The translations under genes were made by a program, and so were the position numbers. From an uncultured bacterium (GTDB taxonomy: Bacteria > Bacteroidota > Bacteroidia > Bacteroidales > UBA932), in the NCBI GenBank assembly GCA_949300025.1, contig CASGCS010000003.1, positions 1 through 64,000 of the forward strand: a DNA stretch of 64,000 bases, given 5' to 3'. Position 1 is the first letter of the stretch; every line of letters begins with the position of its first letter. Under the pieces are notes generated by a model. That model was not told the DNA's origin. It saw only the letters and a list, made by a program, of their open reading frames with translations, and ran no database searches. Positions 41,896 to 50,076 of the stretch are shown here, in pieces.

Positions 41896-43911
41896 TTATT
41901 GATTATAAATGTCTTCCAGAGAGTATTTTTTAATTATCGCCGATATTTCCGGATCAAGGTTTCCACGGTGGCGCATAGAGGCGTCCTGCTCTACCGAACT
42001 CAGAAAATACTCCGCGGCACTTCCCTCGTCCCTCATCCTTGCAGAGGCTACGGCCAGCAGGTAATCGCGTCTGGCATCTTTCGGCAAATTCTCCAATACG
42101 GCTTTTGCGGAATGGTTATACCCAAGACACAGATATGCAAGAGCCGAATTCATGTCTGCATAGGGCTGCAAAAGGGCAACCGCCTCACGGTAATTCTGGC
42201 CGTCGAGAGCTTCGAGACCTCTCATATACACAGAATCGACCTGATAGGTACAGAGAGTATCCTTTATCATTCCCGGCCTGTGCAGTTTCAGCGTAAAATC
42301 CACTCTTCGCAATTCAGGATAAAGGACCTCCTTTATATAACCGTAATGCCTGCTCTTTGAAAGGGCCTTTTCCCTAGCATCGGAATCGGGAAGAGATAAG
42401 GCATCTGTCAGAATCCTGTCTTCTCTCAACAGAGAATCTGAAAATATCATTCTTTCAAGCCTTGGCCACGGGTCTGCCTCGCAAACCCTGATAAAATCCG
42501 CACCATATCTCAATTTCCTGCCCTGTACAAACCTCTCTTCTTCAGAAGCGCCGCCTGGTCCTGCCATCAGATTCACCTCCCATACACCTCCATTTATACT
42601 GTCATTCACCCTGTTCATATATTTGAGCAGATATTCCTTTATCGAGCCGGCCCTTTTTTCCGAAAGAATTCTGTTGTAGAGAAAACCGCCTTCCGGCGAT
42701 GATGAAGAGGATATAATCAGAGAATCGGCGACATAACTGCTGTCGGAAAGGACTGTTTGCAGAATAGCCTGTACGCGTTGCATCTGGGAGGCGTTGGAAG
42801 CCAAAGTGTCGCAATAACGGTAATCGCCCACGTTGAACGTTATGTAGGCACTGGCATTGAGTTCCATGTCACGGGTTACAATCTCCTGCCTATATCTGGT
42901 ACCTTCCACTGCCAAAGTGCTGAGCGAACTCACATAATATGTAACAGGTCCTGCTTCCGGCATTGTATAGAGCCTTTTCTGCGAATCAAACAACTCCCCT
43001 CCTATTCTGAGTTCTACCTTTTTAAGCCCGGGAACTGTCTTGAGTTCATATCTGTAGCAATACCTCAGCCCCTGATCTCCTCTCACCACAGAATCAAGCA
43101 TGACACCGGTATTCTCGAAAGGATTCTTCACATATTTTTCAAACATCTTCTCCTTTTTGTTCTCCAGGCGTCCGTTGCGTCTGACAAGCCATTTTTTACT
43201 GTAATGTTCTACCGCCTCGCCGAGAGTCACTCCAAAAAGTCTAGAAACACTATTCATATCTACATACGAAGTGTCGTGCTTCAAGAGTGCCACCTCCTTG
43301 AAATTTCTCTCCACAAATCTTTCCAACAGCGCCTTGCGGGTAAATGCATCTACAAAATCCGACGTATCAGGTATTATGGAATTCAGGAATCGGTCATAGA
43401 GTTCATAACCGCGCAGCTGCTCCCTTCTGTATTTGTCTCCGGTAATATAGACCTTGTCAAGATTAAGCGTATCGGAAAGAAACGACAACTGGGGATAAAG
43501 CCTCAGCTGGCACTCAGAATAGAGCATCCTTGAAGGAATGCTTATATCGAAAGCTATGTTCACATAGCCGTTCCGCTCTGCAATGTTCCGGAACCTGGCC
43601 TCGACTACGACAGGGTCTATTCTGTCTGAAACCACCATCTCGCCGGTCTGTTCATCTTTCACCGCAGACATGAGCAAAACCTCCCTGCCCCTGAAACTGA
43701 CACGCTGGAGAGTGTCTTTCGCAAGCGTATAACTTGAATCTGCAGTATATACAGGCAACACATAATCCGCAATCGAGACACTGGCCGCCACATGCTCTTC
43801 CGCCAGCTCCCGTATACTGCCCTGCATGGAACATCCGCACAAAATGAGGAGCCAGACTGCCGTTGCCGCCGGCCACACGGCGGCCGGCCGTTTTTCCAAA
43901 AAATTCTTCAT
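41896..43911 (-). CDS. Pilus-locus outer-membrane lipoprotein with OmpA-like and TPR-like regions (DUF3868 type)
   Basis: 671 residues. Lipobox CGCSMQ (Cys about residue 28). The N-terminal third resembles DUF3868. An OmpA-like peptidoglycan-binding stretch is near 405-430 (SSSSPEGGFLYNRILSEKRA), and a TPR-like tail follows (LAYLCLGYNHSAKAVLENL). Such proteins commonly sit upstream of FimA/Mfa1 genes in Bacteroidales. It may anchor assembly machinery to the cell wall. It is 13 bases after the DUF3575 gene. Confidence 0.75.
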   Translation of the reverse strand: MKNFLEKRPAAVWPAATAVWLLILCGCSMQGSIRELAEEHVAASVSIADYVLPVYTADSSYTLAKDTLQRVSFRGREVLLMSAVKDEQTGEMVVSDRIDPVVVEARFRNIAERNGYVNIAFDISIPSRMLYSECQLRLYPQLSFLSDTLNLDKVYITGDKYRREQLRGYELYDRFLNSIIPDTSDFVDAFTRKALLERFVERNFKEVALLKHDTSYVDMNSVSRLFGVTLGEAVEHYSKKWLVRRNGRLENKKEKMFEKYVKNPFENTGVMLDSVVRGDQGLRYCYRYELKTVPGLKKVELRIGGELFDSQKRLYTMPEAGPVTYYVSSLSTLAVEGTRYRQEIVTRDMELNASAYITFNVGDYRYCDTLASNASQMQRVQAILQTVLSDSSYVADSLIISSSSSPEGGFLYNRILSEKRAGSIKEYLLKYMNRVNDSINGGVWEVNLMAGPGGASEEERFVQGRKLRYGADFIRVCEADPWPRLERMIFSDSLLREDRILTDALSLPDSDAREKALSKSRHYGYIKEVLYPELRRVDFTLKLHRPGMIKDTLCTYQVDSVYMRGLEALDGQNYREAVALLQPYADMNSALAYLCLGYNHSAKAVLENLPKDARRDYLLAVASARMRDEGSAAEYFLSSVEQDASMRHRGNLDPEISAIIKKYSLEDIYNQ

Positions 43912-43924
43912 AATTCAAATTCCG

Positions 43925-44506
43925 TTAAAAAAGATATGACAGTTGTACAATTATATTGTCTGCTGCTATGAACACCTGCTTTTTTACAGCCTCCACGCTG
44001 CCGCACGAAGGGCAGGAATAACGCCGGTATTTTCCATATCCGGCCATAAGGGAGAATGCGAAATCCATATTGAATCTCGGAGAAAGCATGAGCGCATATC
44101 CGCCTCCGAACGAGAGGCCGTATGCATCTCCTTCATAGGTTTTCTGTGAAAACAGACCGCCCGTATTAAACCTTGTAAAGTTGACATACCCCGAAACGAA
44201 CCAGCCCGAATAGACATGCCACGGCCAGTACCTTGTACCTGCATATACGGAAATCCGCTTGTTCTGAAACTGCCTGTCAGACGCTGAACGCTCATATACA
44301 AAAGGATTGTAGCGGGCCGACAGTTCAAGGGTCATCTTTTGTGATGCGGCACAGGATACTGTCCCGTTCAATGTAAAGAGATTCACATAATCTGCTATAT
44401 TGGTAGAGAGCGCCACCTTTTGGGCACGCAGTTCCGCACCGGGAAAAAACAGTATTGCAAACGGAAGCAGATACTTTAAAACCTTTGATTTTTTAAATGG
44501 ATTCAT
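43925..44506 (-). CDS. DUF3575 outer-membrane beta-barrel-like protein
   Basis: 193 residues with a signal peptide ending ELRAQ. The strand pattern KVALSTNIADYVNLFTLNGT, LELSARYNPFVYE and LSFGGGYALMLSPRFNMDF fits DUF3575, a small outer-membrane barrel that regularly opens type V pilus operons. First gene of this operon. Its role, perhaps as assembly platform, is inferred from position. Confidence 0.78.
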   Translation of the reverse strand: MNPFKKSKVLKYLLPFAILFFPGAELRAQKVALSTNIADYVNLFTLNGTVSCAASQKMTLELSARYNPFVYERSASDRQFQNKRISVYAGTRYWPWHVYSGWFVSGYVNFTRFNTGGLFSQKTYEGDAYGLSFGGGYALMLSPRFNMDFAFSLMAGYGKYRRYSCPSCGSVEAVKKQVFIAADNIIVQLSYLF

Positions 44507-44527
44507 ACCTCGTACTTCATTTTTGAG

Positions 44528-44556
44528 CGAAAGTAGAGGCTGTCACCGGTAAGAAA
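44528..44556 (-). promoter_or_regulatory. Likely promoter of the pilus operon
   Basis: On the minus strand TTTC (44553-44556) and TACTTTCG (44528-44535) are 17 bases apart, each one base off consensus, 22 bases before the DUF3575 start. No invertible repeats flank it, so there is no sign of phase-variable inversion. Confidence 0.45.
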
Positions 44557-44569
44557 GATGTAAAAAAAT

Positions 44570-44598
44570 AAAAAAGGGAGAATTGTTCCCCCTTTTTT
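44570..44598 (-). terminator. Terminator of the ackA-ptb-buk transcript
   Basis: On the minus strand AAAAAAGGG-g-GAA pairs with TTC-t-CCCTTTTTT, followed by ATTTTTTT, 28 bases after the buk stop. It separates the fermentation genes from the pilus operon. Confidence 0.85.
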
Positions 44599-44625
44599 AC
44601 AGAAAAAATTTAAAAAAAAGACAAA

Positions 44626-45696
44626 CTAATACTCTTTGGCCTCTTCAACACCTTCAAGTACATTCAGCCCGTTCTTGGCCAGAGCTCCCATCTCATCCTC
44701 GCCCGGGTAGACGGAAACCGGAGCTATAAAGGAGACTCTTCTTTTCACGGCCTCCATCAGTTCCTTGTTGTAAGCTATGCCTCCGGTGAGAATTATGGCG
44801 TCGACCTTGCCGTATACGACAGTAGCCATAGCGCCAATCTCCTTTGCCAACCGGTATGCAAAGGCATCGGAAATAAGCCGTGCCTGCTCATCACCCTCGG
44901 CAGCCCGCTTTTCAACCTCCTGGAAAGAGTTGGTTCCGAGATATGCCACTACGCCTCCCTTGCCGGAAATCATCTTTTTAAGTTCATCTTTCGAATATTT
45001 TCCGGAAAAGCAGGCATCTACCAGCTGCGCTGCGGGGAGAGAGCCTGAACGTTCGGGAGAAAAGGGACCTTCGCCGCTCAAGGCGTCATTAACATCCACC
45101 ACCTTTCCCCTCTTATGAATTCCTACCGATATGCCGCCTCCCAGATGAGCCACTATAAGATTAAGTTCGTCATATTTTCTGCCATGTTCCGCTGCATAAA
45201 GCTTGGCAATGGCTTTCTGGTTGAGAGCGTGAAAAATGGAAATCTTCCTGAATGCGGGGTGGCCTGTAACTCTCGCTAACGGTTCCAGTTCGTCCACAAC
45301 CACGGGATCTGCGATGATAGCCATTATGCCGCCGGTCTCATTTGCAAGTTCCTTTGCAATCATAGCTCCGAGATTGCTTGCATGCTCACCGAGTTCACCG
45401 CTCGCAATATCGGCAATCATACGGTCATTTACCTTGTAGACTCCGGAAGGGATAGGTCTTACCAACCCTCCCCTGCCCACTATTATGCTCAAATCTGAAA
45501 GTGCAATTCCGTTCTCCTTCAAAGCACGTTTTATGGCTTCCTTTCTGAAATCCAACTGATCTGCCACATGGCTGAAAGGAGCCAGTTCCTCGTTGGAATG
45601 GCGCAGTGTCTTGGTGAAAAGTTCGTCGCCATCTTTATATACGGCTATCTTGGTTGAAGTTGAACCCGGATTTATTGCCAATATCATTTTTGCCAT
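44626..45696 (-). CDS. buk: Butyrate kinase
   Basis: 356 residues from the ATG at 45696 (MAKMILAINPGSTSTKIAV), preceded by GGAGGTG and AGGAG; the longer frame would run into ptb. ASKHA fold with the NPGSTSTK phosphate loop near residue 9, VAHLGGGISVG and ILTGGIAYN. Together these give butyrate kinase rather than acetate kinase. It forms ATP and butyrate (or a branched acid) from the acyl phosphate made by Ptb, 16 bases upstream. Confidence 0.93.
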   Translation of the reverse strand: MAKMILAINPGSTSTKIAVYKDGDELFTKTLRHSNEELAPFSHVADQLDFRKEAIKRALKENGIALSDLSIIVGRGGLVRPIPSGVYKVNDRMIADIASGELGEHASNLGAMIAKELANETGGIMAIIADPVVVDELEPLARVTGHPAFRKISIFHALNQKAIAKLYAAEHGRKYDELNLIVAHLGGGISVGIHKRGKVVDVNDALSGEGPFSPERSGSLPAAQLVDACFSGKYSKDELKKMISGKGGVVAYLGTNSFQEVEKRAAEGDEQARLISDAFAYRLAKEIGAMATVVYGKVDAIILTGGIAYNKELMEAVKRRVSFIAPVSVYPGEDEMGALAKNGLNVLEGVEEAKEY

Positions 45697-45712
45697 ACTC
45701 CTGACACCTCCG

Positions 45713-46618
45713 TTACTTGGCCGTAATCGCTGCCAATGCAATTGAATTAAGTTTGGTGTCAATGCTGTCTGCACGGCTCGACAATACGCACGGAGCCTTT
45801 GCTCCTGTAACCATTGCTGCGACTCTTATTCCGCTTACAAGTTGTGTATTTGTCTTATAGAATACGTTTGCCGCCTCTATGCTCGGGAATACAAGGCAAT
45901 CGGCATCACCTGCAACCTTGCTTTCAAGTCTCTTGATTTTAACGGCCTCCGCAGAAAGCGCCACGTCGATAGCCAAAGGCCCGTCGACATAACAGCCCGG
46001 GATCTGTCCTCTGTCACTCATCTTGGCAATCATGGCAGCCTCTACACATGCCGGCATTCCTGAAAGCATCTGCTCGGTAGCGGCCACCATGGCTATCTTT
46101 GGTTTTTCCACTCCGAGAGCCTGGGCCGTCTCCTTTACATAATTGACCATTGCAAGTTTCTGCTTGAAATCGGGAGCAGGGATTACCGCAATGTCTGCAA
46201 TTACGATAAATTTATGGTAGTTCGGATTCTGAATCAGGCACACATGACTCAGAACCGCTTTCGGAGGAAGCAGACCTCTCTCCTTGTTCAGGATACCACG
46301 CATATATTTGTCGGTGCTGCAAAGGCCTTTCATGAGGATATCGGCCTCGCCGGCATTCACCATATCAACAGCCTGTGCAATCGACTTGAGTTCATTCTCG
46401 TTATTTACGATTTTAAAGAGAGAACTGTCTATATTCTCGTTCTTGCATACCTCCAGAATGGCTTTCTGGTCTCCGACAAGCGTTCCGTCCACAATTCCGG
46501 CCTTTACGGCCAAAGCCACGGCATTGATGGTATGGTCATCAATGGCCCATGCTGCGACCAGCCTTTTTTTGGGTTTTGCACGAAGCTGGTCAAAAAGTTC
46601 ATCAAAATTCCTTATCAT
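45713..46618 (-). CDS. ptb: Phosphate butyryltransferase
   Basis: 301 residues, Pta/Ptb family. Conserved blocks include ADILMKGLCSTDKYMRGIL near residue 93, SHVCLIQNP, and GDADCLVFPSIEAANVFYK near 239. Length and the paired buk gene favour phosphotransbutyrylase over phosphotransacetylase. It converts butyryl-CoA or branched acyl-CoA to the acyl phosphate. It lies between ackA (26 bases) and buk (16 bases). No separate pta gene is present, so it might also serve acetyl-CoA. Confidence 0.9.
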   Translation of the reverse strand: MIRNFDELFDQLRAKPKKRLVAAWAIDDHTINAVALAVKAGIVDGTLVGDQKAILEVCKNENIDSSLFKIVNNENELKSIAQAVDMVNAGEADILMKGLCSTDKYMRGILNKERGLLPPKAVLSHVCLIQNPNYHKFIVIADIAVIPAPDFKQKLAMVNYVKETAQALGVEKPKIAMVAATEQMLSGMPACVEAAMIAKMSDRGQIPGCYVDGPLAIDVALSAEAVKIKRLESKVAGDADCLVFPSIEAANVFYKTNTQLVSGIRVAAMVTGAKAPCVLSSRADSIDTKLNSIALAAITAK

Positions 46619-46644
46619 AATATCAGTTTTATAATTGTCACTGC

Positions 46645-47856
46645 TTATTTTGCAAGTCTCATGGTATCCTGGGCAATCACAAGTTCCTCATTGGTGGTGA
46701 CAGCAGCAACTGCAACCTTTGAAGAGGGCTTTGTAAGAATCATGTCCTTGCCTCTGAGACCGTCGTTTACAGATGCGTCGAAATCCACTCCGAGGTAGGC
46801 GCATTTCGCAGAGATATACTCGCGTACTGCAGGATCGTTCTCGCCTATTCCTCCGGTAAATACAATCAGGTCTACTCCGTTCATGACAGCGGCATAGGCG
46901 CCTACATACTTCAAGACGCTGTACTTGAACATCTCCAGTGTAAGAGCCGCCCTCCTGTTTGTCTGTGAGGCCGCCTCTACGTCGCGCGCATCGGAAGAGA
47001 CTCCGGAAACTCCGAGAAAACCGCTCATCTTGTTCAACACTGCATTTATCCCTTTGGAATCCAGTTGTTCCTTATCCTGTATATAAGTGACTACACCTGC
47101 ATCTACATTTCCGCAACGCGTTCCCATGACAACGCCTTCAACAGGAGTGAAGCCCATCGATGTATCTACCGACTTTCCGTTGCAGATGGCTGTCACCGAA
47201 CTGCCGTTGCCAAGGTGACATGTAATGATTCTGGATTTTTCAAAATCCAGCCCGGCGAGTTTTGCCGCCTTGCGGGCCACGAACTGGTGGCTTGTACCGT
47301 GAAATCCATAACGGCGAATCTTGTATTTTGAATAATATTCGTAGGGAATTGCATACATGTAGGCATAATCGGGAATCGTCTGATGAAACGATGTGTCGAA
47401 TACCGCAACCTGGGGAGTCTGAGGCATAAGCTCGGCAACTGCCTTTATACCCAACAGGTTGGCAGGATTGTGCAATGGAGCCAGTTCACAGCACTTTTCA
47501 ATCTTGTCTATCACTGAAGCATCTATCTTCTTGCTCTCGCTGAAATACTCTCCGCCATGAGCCACTCTGTGGCCGACAGCGTTTATGTCTGAAAGGGATT
47601 TGAGGACACCGTGCTCACCGCTTACCAGTAGTTCCAGAACACTCTTGATTCCTTCTGTATGGTTGGCCACAGGTTTGTGCAACTTGTATTTTTCACGCCC
47701 GGTTACCGTATGGGTAATATCCCCCATCTCCATTCCGATACGTTCGACAAGCCCTTTTGCCAGCAAATTATACTCCTGCTCGCTCTGCATATCCAGAACC
47801 TGATATTTGAGCGAGGAACTTCCGCAATTCAAAACCAATATTATCATCTTATTCAA
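46645..47856 (-). CDS. ackA: Acetate kinase
   Basis: 403 residues, full length. The N-terminal LNCGSSSLKYQV phosphate loop, FDTSFHQTIPDYAY, RYGFHGTSHQ with the catalytic Arg/His region, and FTGGIGENDPAVRE are all present. It makes ATP and acetate from acetyl phosphate. First of the ackA-ptb-buk run, with a -7 box at 47874. Finding ackA with ptb rather than pta is notable. Confidence 0.96.
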   Translation of the reverse strand: MNKMIILVLNCGSSSLKYQVLDMQSEQEYNLLAKGLVERIGMEMGDITHTVTGREKYKLHKPVANHTEGIKSVLELLVSGEHGVLKSLSDINAVGHRVAHGGEYFSESKKIDASVIDKIEKCCELAPLHNPANLLGIKAVAELMPQTPQVAVFDTSFHQTIPDYAYMYAIPYEYYSKYKIRRYGFHGTSHQFVARKAAKLAGLDFEKSRIITCHLGNGSSVTAICNGKSVDTSMGFTPVEGVVMGTRCGNVDAGVVTYIQDKEQLDSKGINAVLNKMSGFLGVSGVSSDARDVEAASQTNRRAALTLEMFKYSVLKYVGAYAAVMNGVDLIVFTGGIGENDPAVREYISAKCAYLGVDFDASVNDGLRGKDMILTKPSSKVAVAAVTTNEELVIAQDTMRLAK

Positions 47857-47873
47857 ATTTTGTTTACATCATA

Positions 47874-47881
47874 CAAACTTA
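47874..47881 (-). promoter_or_regulatory. -7 box upstream of ackA
   Basis: TAAGTTTG on the minus strand, 17 bases before the ackA start, in the 65-base gap after dagK. It supports transcription of the fermentation genes separately from the lipid kinase. Confidence 0.5.
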
Positions 47882-47921
47882 AACAAAATTTACGAGAATC
47901 TGTACTGTTTTTCCCTTAAAA

Positions 47922-48824
47922 TTACAGAAGCATTTCCCCGCCGGACAGAGAGGGAACAATGGCATTTACCACATGCGGCAATACGCTTGCGTTTATCCTG
48001 CTTCCCATCATCCGGCTCTCGCCGTCGAACTGTATCAACCCTTCCGAAGCGCGCGTAATCTGGAGTTCCTTGCATCTGAAGCGGTCTATGAATTCAGAAT
48101 ACCTTATGGTTTTGAGAAACAGCCCAGCAGTAAGCAGCGGCATGGAGACTATCGGAGCGCGCTTCCACACGACTACGTCAATCATGCCGTCGGATATATT
48201 GGCATCCGGTGCTATGAAAGCGTTGTTACCCCATTGCGAACTGTTGGCCAGGGTTATAAGAAAGGCCCTGTAACGATACCTGTTGCCTGCAATCTCAATA
48301 TCATAGACCTCCGGCTTGTATTTGACATACTCCTTTGCACAGAACTCCATGTAAGTTATCAGCCCGCGTGTGGGGGAGTTATTGAACCTGTCTCCTATGA
48401 CAGCCTCGAACCCCAGGCCTGCCGTACAGAAAAAAATCTGATCGTTCACCTTGCCGGCATCTATGCTCTGCACCTGTTCGTGCCGTATGATTTCGGCCGC
48501 CTTCTGATATGAGACCGGTATTCTCAGATGGCGCGCCAGCCCGTTTCCTGAACCGACCGGAATTATGCCAAGTTTCGTATTGCTGCCAACAAGAGCTCGG
48601 GCCACCTCATTTACAGTGCCGTCACCACCTACAGCCACAACAATGTCATAGCCCTCTTGAGTGAATTTCAAGGCAGTGGCATAAGCGTCTCCGGCACATT
48701 CGGTTTTATGGAAAAGTGCATCATAACCGCTATCATGTGAAAACATGGAATAGAGGCAGTTAATTATCACGTCTTTGTCTGATACGCCCGAAATCGGATT
48801 TACTATGAAGGCTATTCTTTTCAT
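47922..48824 (-). CDS. Diacylglycerol/lipid kinase (DagK/YegS/BmrU family)
   Basis: 300 residues. The start IAFIVNPISG, the nucleotide-binding VAVGGDGTVNEVARAL (about residues 60-75) and IPVGSGNGLARHL (about 89-101) are diagnostic. Family members phosphorylate diacylglycerol, or sphingoid bases in some Bacteroidetes; the latter is possible here but undecided. A TATCTTTG box ends five bases before the ATG. Confidence 0.9.
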   Translation of the reverse strand: MKRIAFIVNPISGVSDKDVIINCLYSMFSHDSGYDALFHKTECAGDAYATALKFTQEGYDIVVAVGGDGTVNEVARALVGSNTKLGIIPVGSGNGLARHLRIPVSYQKAAEIIRHEQVQSIDAGKVNDQIFFCTAGLGFEAVIGDRFNNSPTRGLITYMEFCAKEYVKYKPEVYDIEIAGNRYRYRAFLITLANSSQWGNNAFIAPDANISDGMIDVVVWKRAPIVSMPLLTAGLFLKTIRYSEFIDRFRCKELQITRASEGLIQFDGESRMMGSRINASVLPHVVNAIVPSLSGGEMLL

Positions 48825-48829
48825 CGTTG

Positions 48830-48837
48830 CAAAGATA
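48830..48837 (-). promoter_or_regulatory. -7 box immediately before the lipid kinase start
   Basis: TATCTTTG on the minus strand, with five bases between it and the ATG. Normal start-site spacing would place the first transcribed base at or next to the ATG. Confidence 0.55.
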
Positions 48838-48928
48838 AAGGATTATCTGCGCTTTAAAGAATTTATTTCACTGATTTTCCAAACCATGGAAAAATAGTTA
48901 TCTTCGCTCATATTTAACATTGTGCGGC

Positions 48929-50041
48929 ATGATACGGGGAGGGGAGAATTTGTTATACGGATTTCTTGCAGGAGCCATAACTGCAAAACTTCTCAAATCA
49001 TTCTGCAACATTGAAATCCCCCCTTCTTTGCTGTTCGCTGTTGCAGTTGCGCTCTTTACGGCCGTATTCTGCTTCTGCTTGAAAATCCCGATAGTCACAT
49101 CAAAGGTTCAAAGAAGGGCATTCTTTGGCGCGGTCATCCTCTTTTTCTTCATTTGCGGGCTCTTGAACGACTCCAGAAGCCATTTCATGAGCGAAACCGG
49201 CGGGGAGGGAAAAACCGGAAGGATGGTCTCGGCAATAAGGGAAAAGGCAATTGAACGCACAAGGGGCATGATTTCATCTTCACAACAGGGAAGCGTGGCC
49301 GTAGCACTTACAATCGGTGAACAGAAAGAGATTCCGTTCCAGCTGAAAAAGGCCTACAGCGAAAGCGGCACGCTCCACGCACTTGCCTTGTCAGGCATGC
49401 ATATAAGCATTATTTACAATATGATAAGCAGCATGCTGATAATTCTGAACATAAGTTACCGCGGAAGATGGATAAAACTCATCCTCGCCTTTCTGCTGAT
49501 CATATTCTACTCCATGATGACAGGCTTTTCGGCCTCCATACAGAGAGCGGCCGTAATGATTTTCATATACAAGGCCGTAGAGATGTCGGGACGCTTCAGG
49601 GGAAGGTGGAGTGCGCTGGCCTTTGCGGCATCCGTCATCATAATCATCAATCCCAAAATGCTTGCGACAGTAAGTTTCCAGCTCTCGTTTGCCGCCGTCG
49701 TGGGAATAATAGCAATCTACCCTCCGATGTACAAAAGTTTCGAAAGGCTCTTCACAAGACACAGGACCTATAGAATCATCTCTCCCGTTGTAAACATGCT
49801 CTGCATGTCTACCGCCTGCCAAATAACCACCACACCGTTCACGTGGTTCTACTTCAGGAGCTCTCCGGAACTTTTTCTCATAGCCAACCTTGTGGCGGTC
49901 CCGCTGGTTACTGCTGCCATCTACATCTACCCTTTTGCCTTCATCTTTACATATTTCAACCGCATCGACAACTATCCGGCCGCCATATTGGAATTCGTGT
50001 TAAAGATACTTAATGAAGCCATCCTGTATATCGGAAAATAA
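48929..50041 (+). CDS. Shortened ComEC/Rec2-type DNA-uptake channel protein
   Basis: 370 residues from the ATG at 48929 (MIRGGENLLYGF), preferred over an upstream TTG. It contains the competence membrane domain (HALALSGMHISIIYNMIS near 152-170, MTGFSASIQRAAVM near 199-212, SFQLSFAAVVGIIAIYPP). The N-terminal OB-like DUF4131 domain and the C-terminal beta-lactamase-like domain of full ComEC (about 700 residues) are both missing. The frame ends at NEAILYIGK, just after the membrane domain. It may still form the DNA channel; whether it is functional is unknown. Confidence 0.8.
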   Translation: MIRGGENLLYGFLAGAITAKLLKSFCNIEIPPSLLFAVAVALFTAVFCFCLKIPIVTSKVQRRAFFGAVILFFFICGLLNDSRSHFMSETGGEGKTGRMVSAIREKAIERTRGMISSSQQGSVAVALTIGEQKEIPFQLKKAYSESGTLHALALSGMHISIIYNMISSMLIILNISYRGRWIKLILAFLLIIFYSMMTGFSASIQRAAVMIFIYKAVEMSGRFRGRWSALAFAASVIIIINPKMLATVSFQLSFAAVVGIIAIYPPMYKSFERLFTRHRTYRIISPVVNMLCMSTACQITTTPFTWFYFRSSPELFLIANLVAVPLVTAAIYIYPFAFIFTYFNRIDNYPAAILEFVLKILNEAILYIGK

Positions 50042-50049
50042 AGTTATAT

Positions 50050-50057
50050 ATATTTGC
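50050..50057 (+). promoter_or_regulatory. -7 box of the PurF-like gene
   Basis: TATATTTG, 19 bases before the start codon, in the 35-base gap after the comEC-like stop. It indicates an independent transcript. Confidence 0.5.
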
Positions 50058-50076
50058 GGCAAAATCCACATGCCTT

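Noticed and set aside
44507..44625. Invertible promoter controlling the pilus operon
   Set aside because: No inverted repeats flank the promoter region; the palindrome at 44570-44598 is the buk terminator.
45713..46618. Reading this gene as phosphotransacetylase (pta)
   Set aside because: Length, the GDADCLVFPSIEAANVFYK block and the adjacent buk gene fit phosphotransbutyrylase better.
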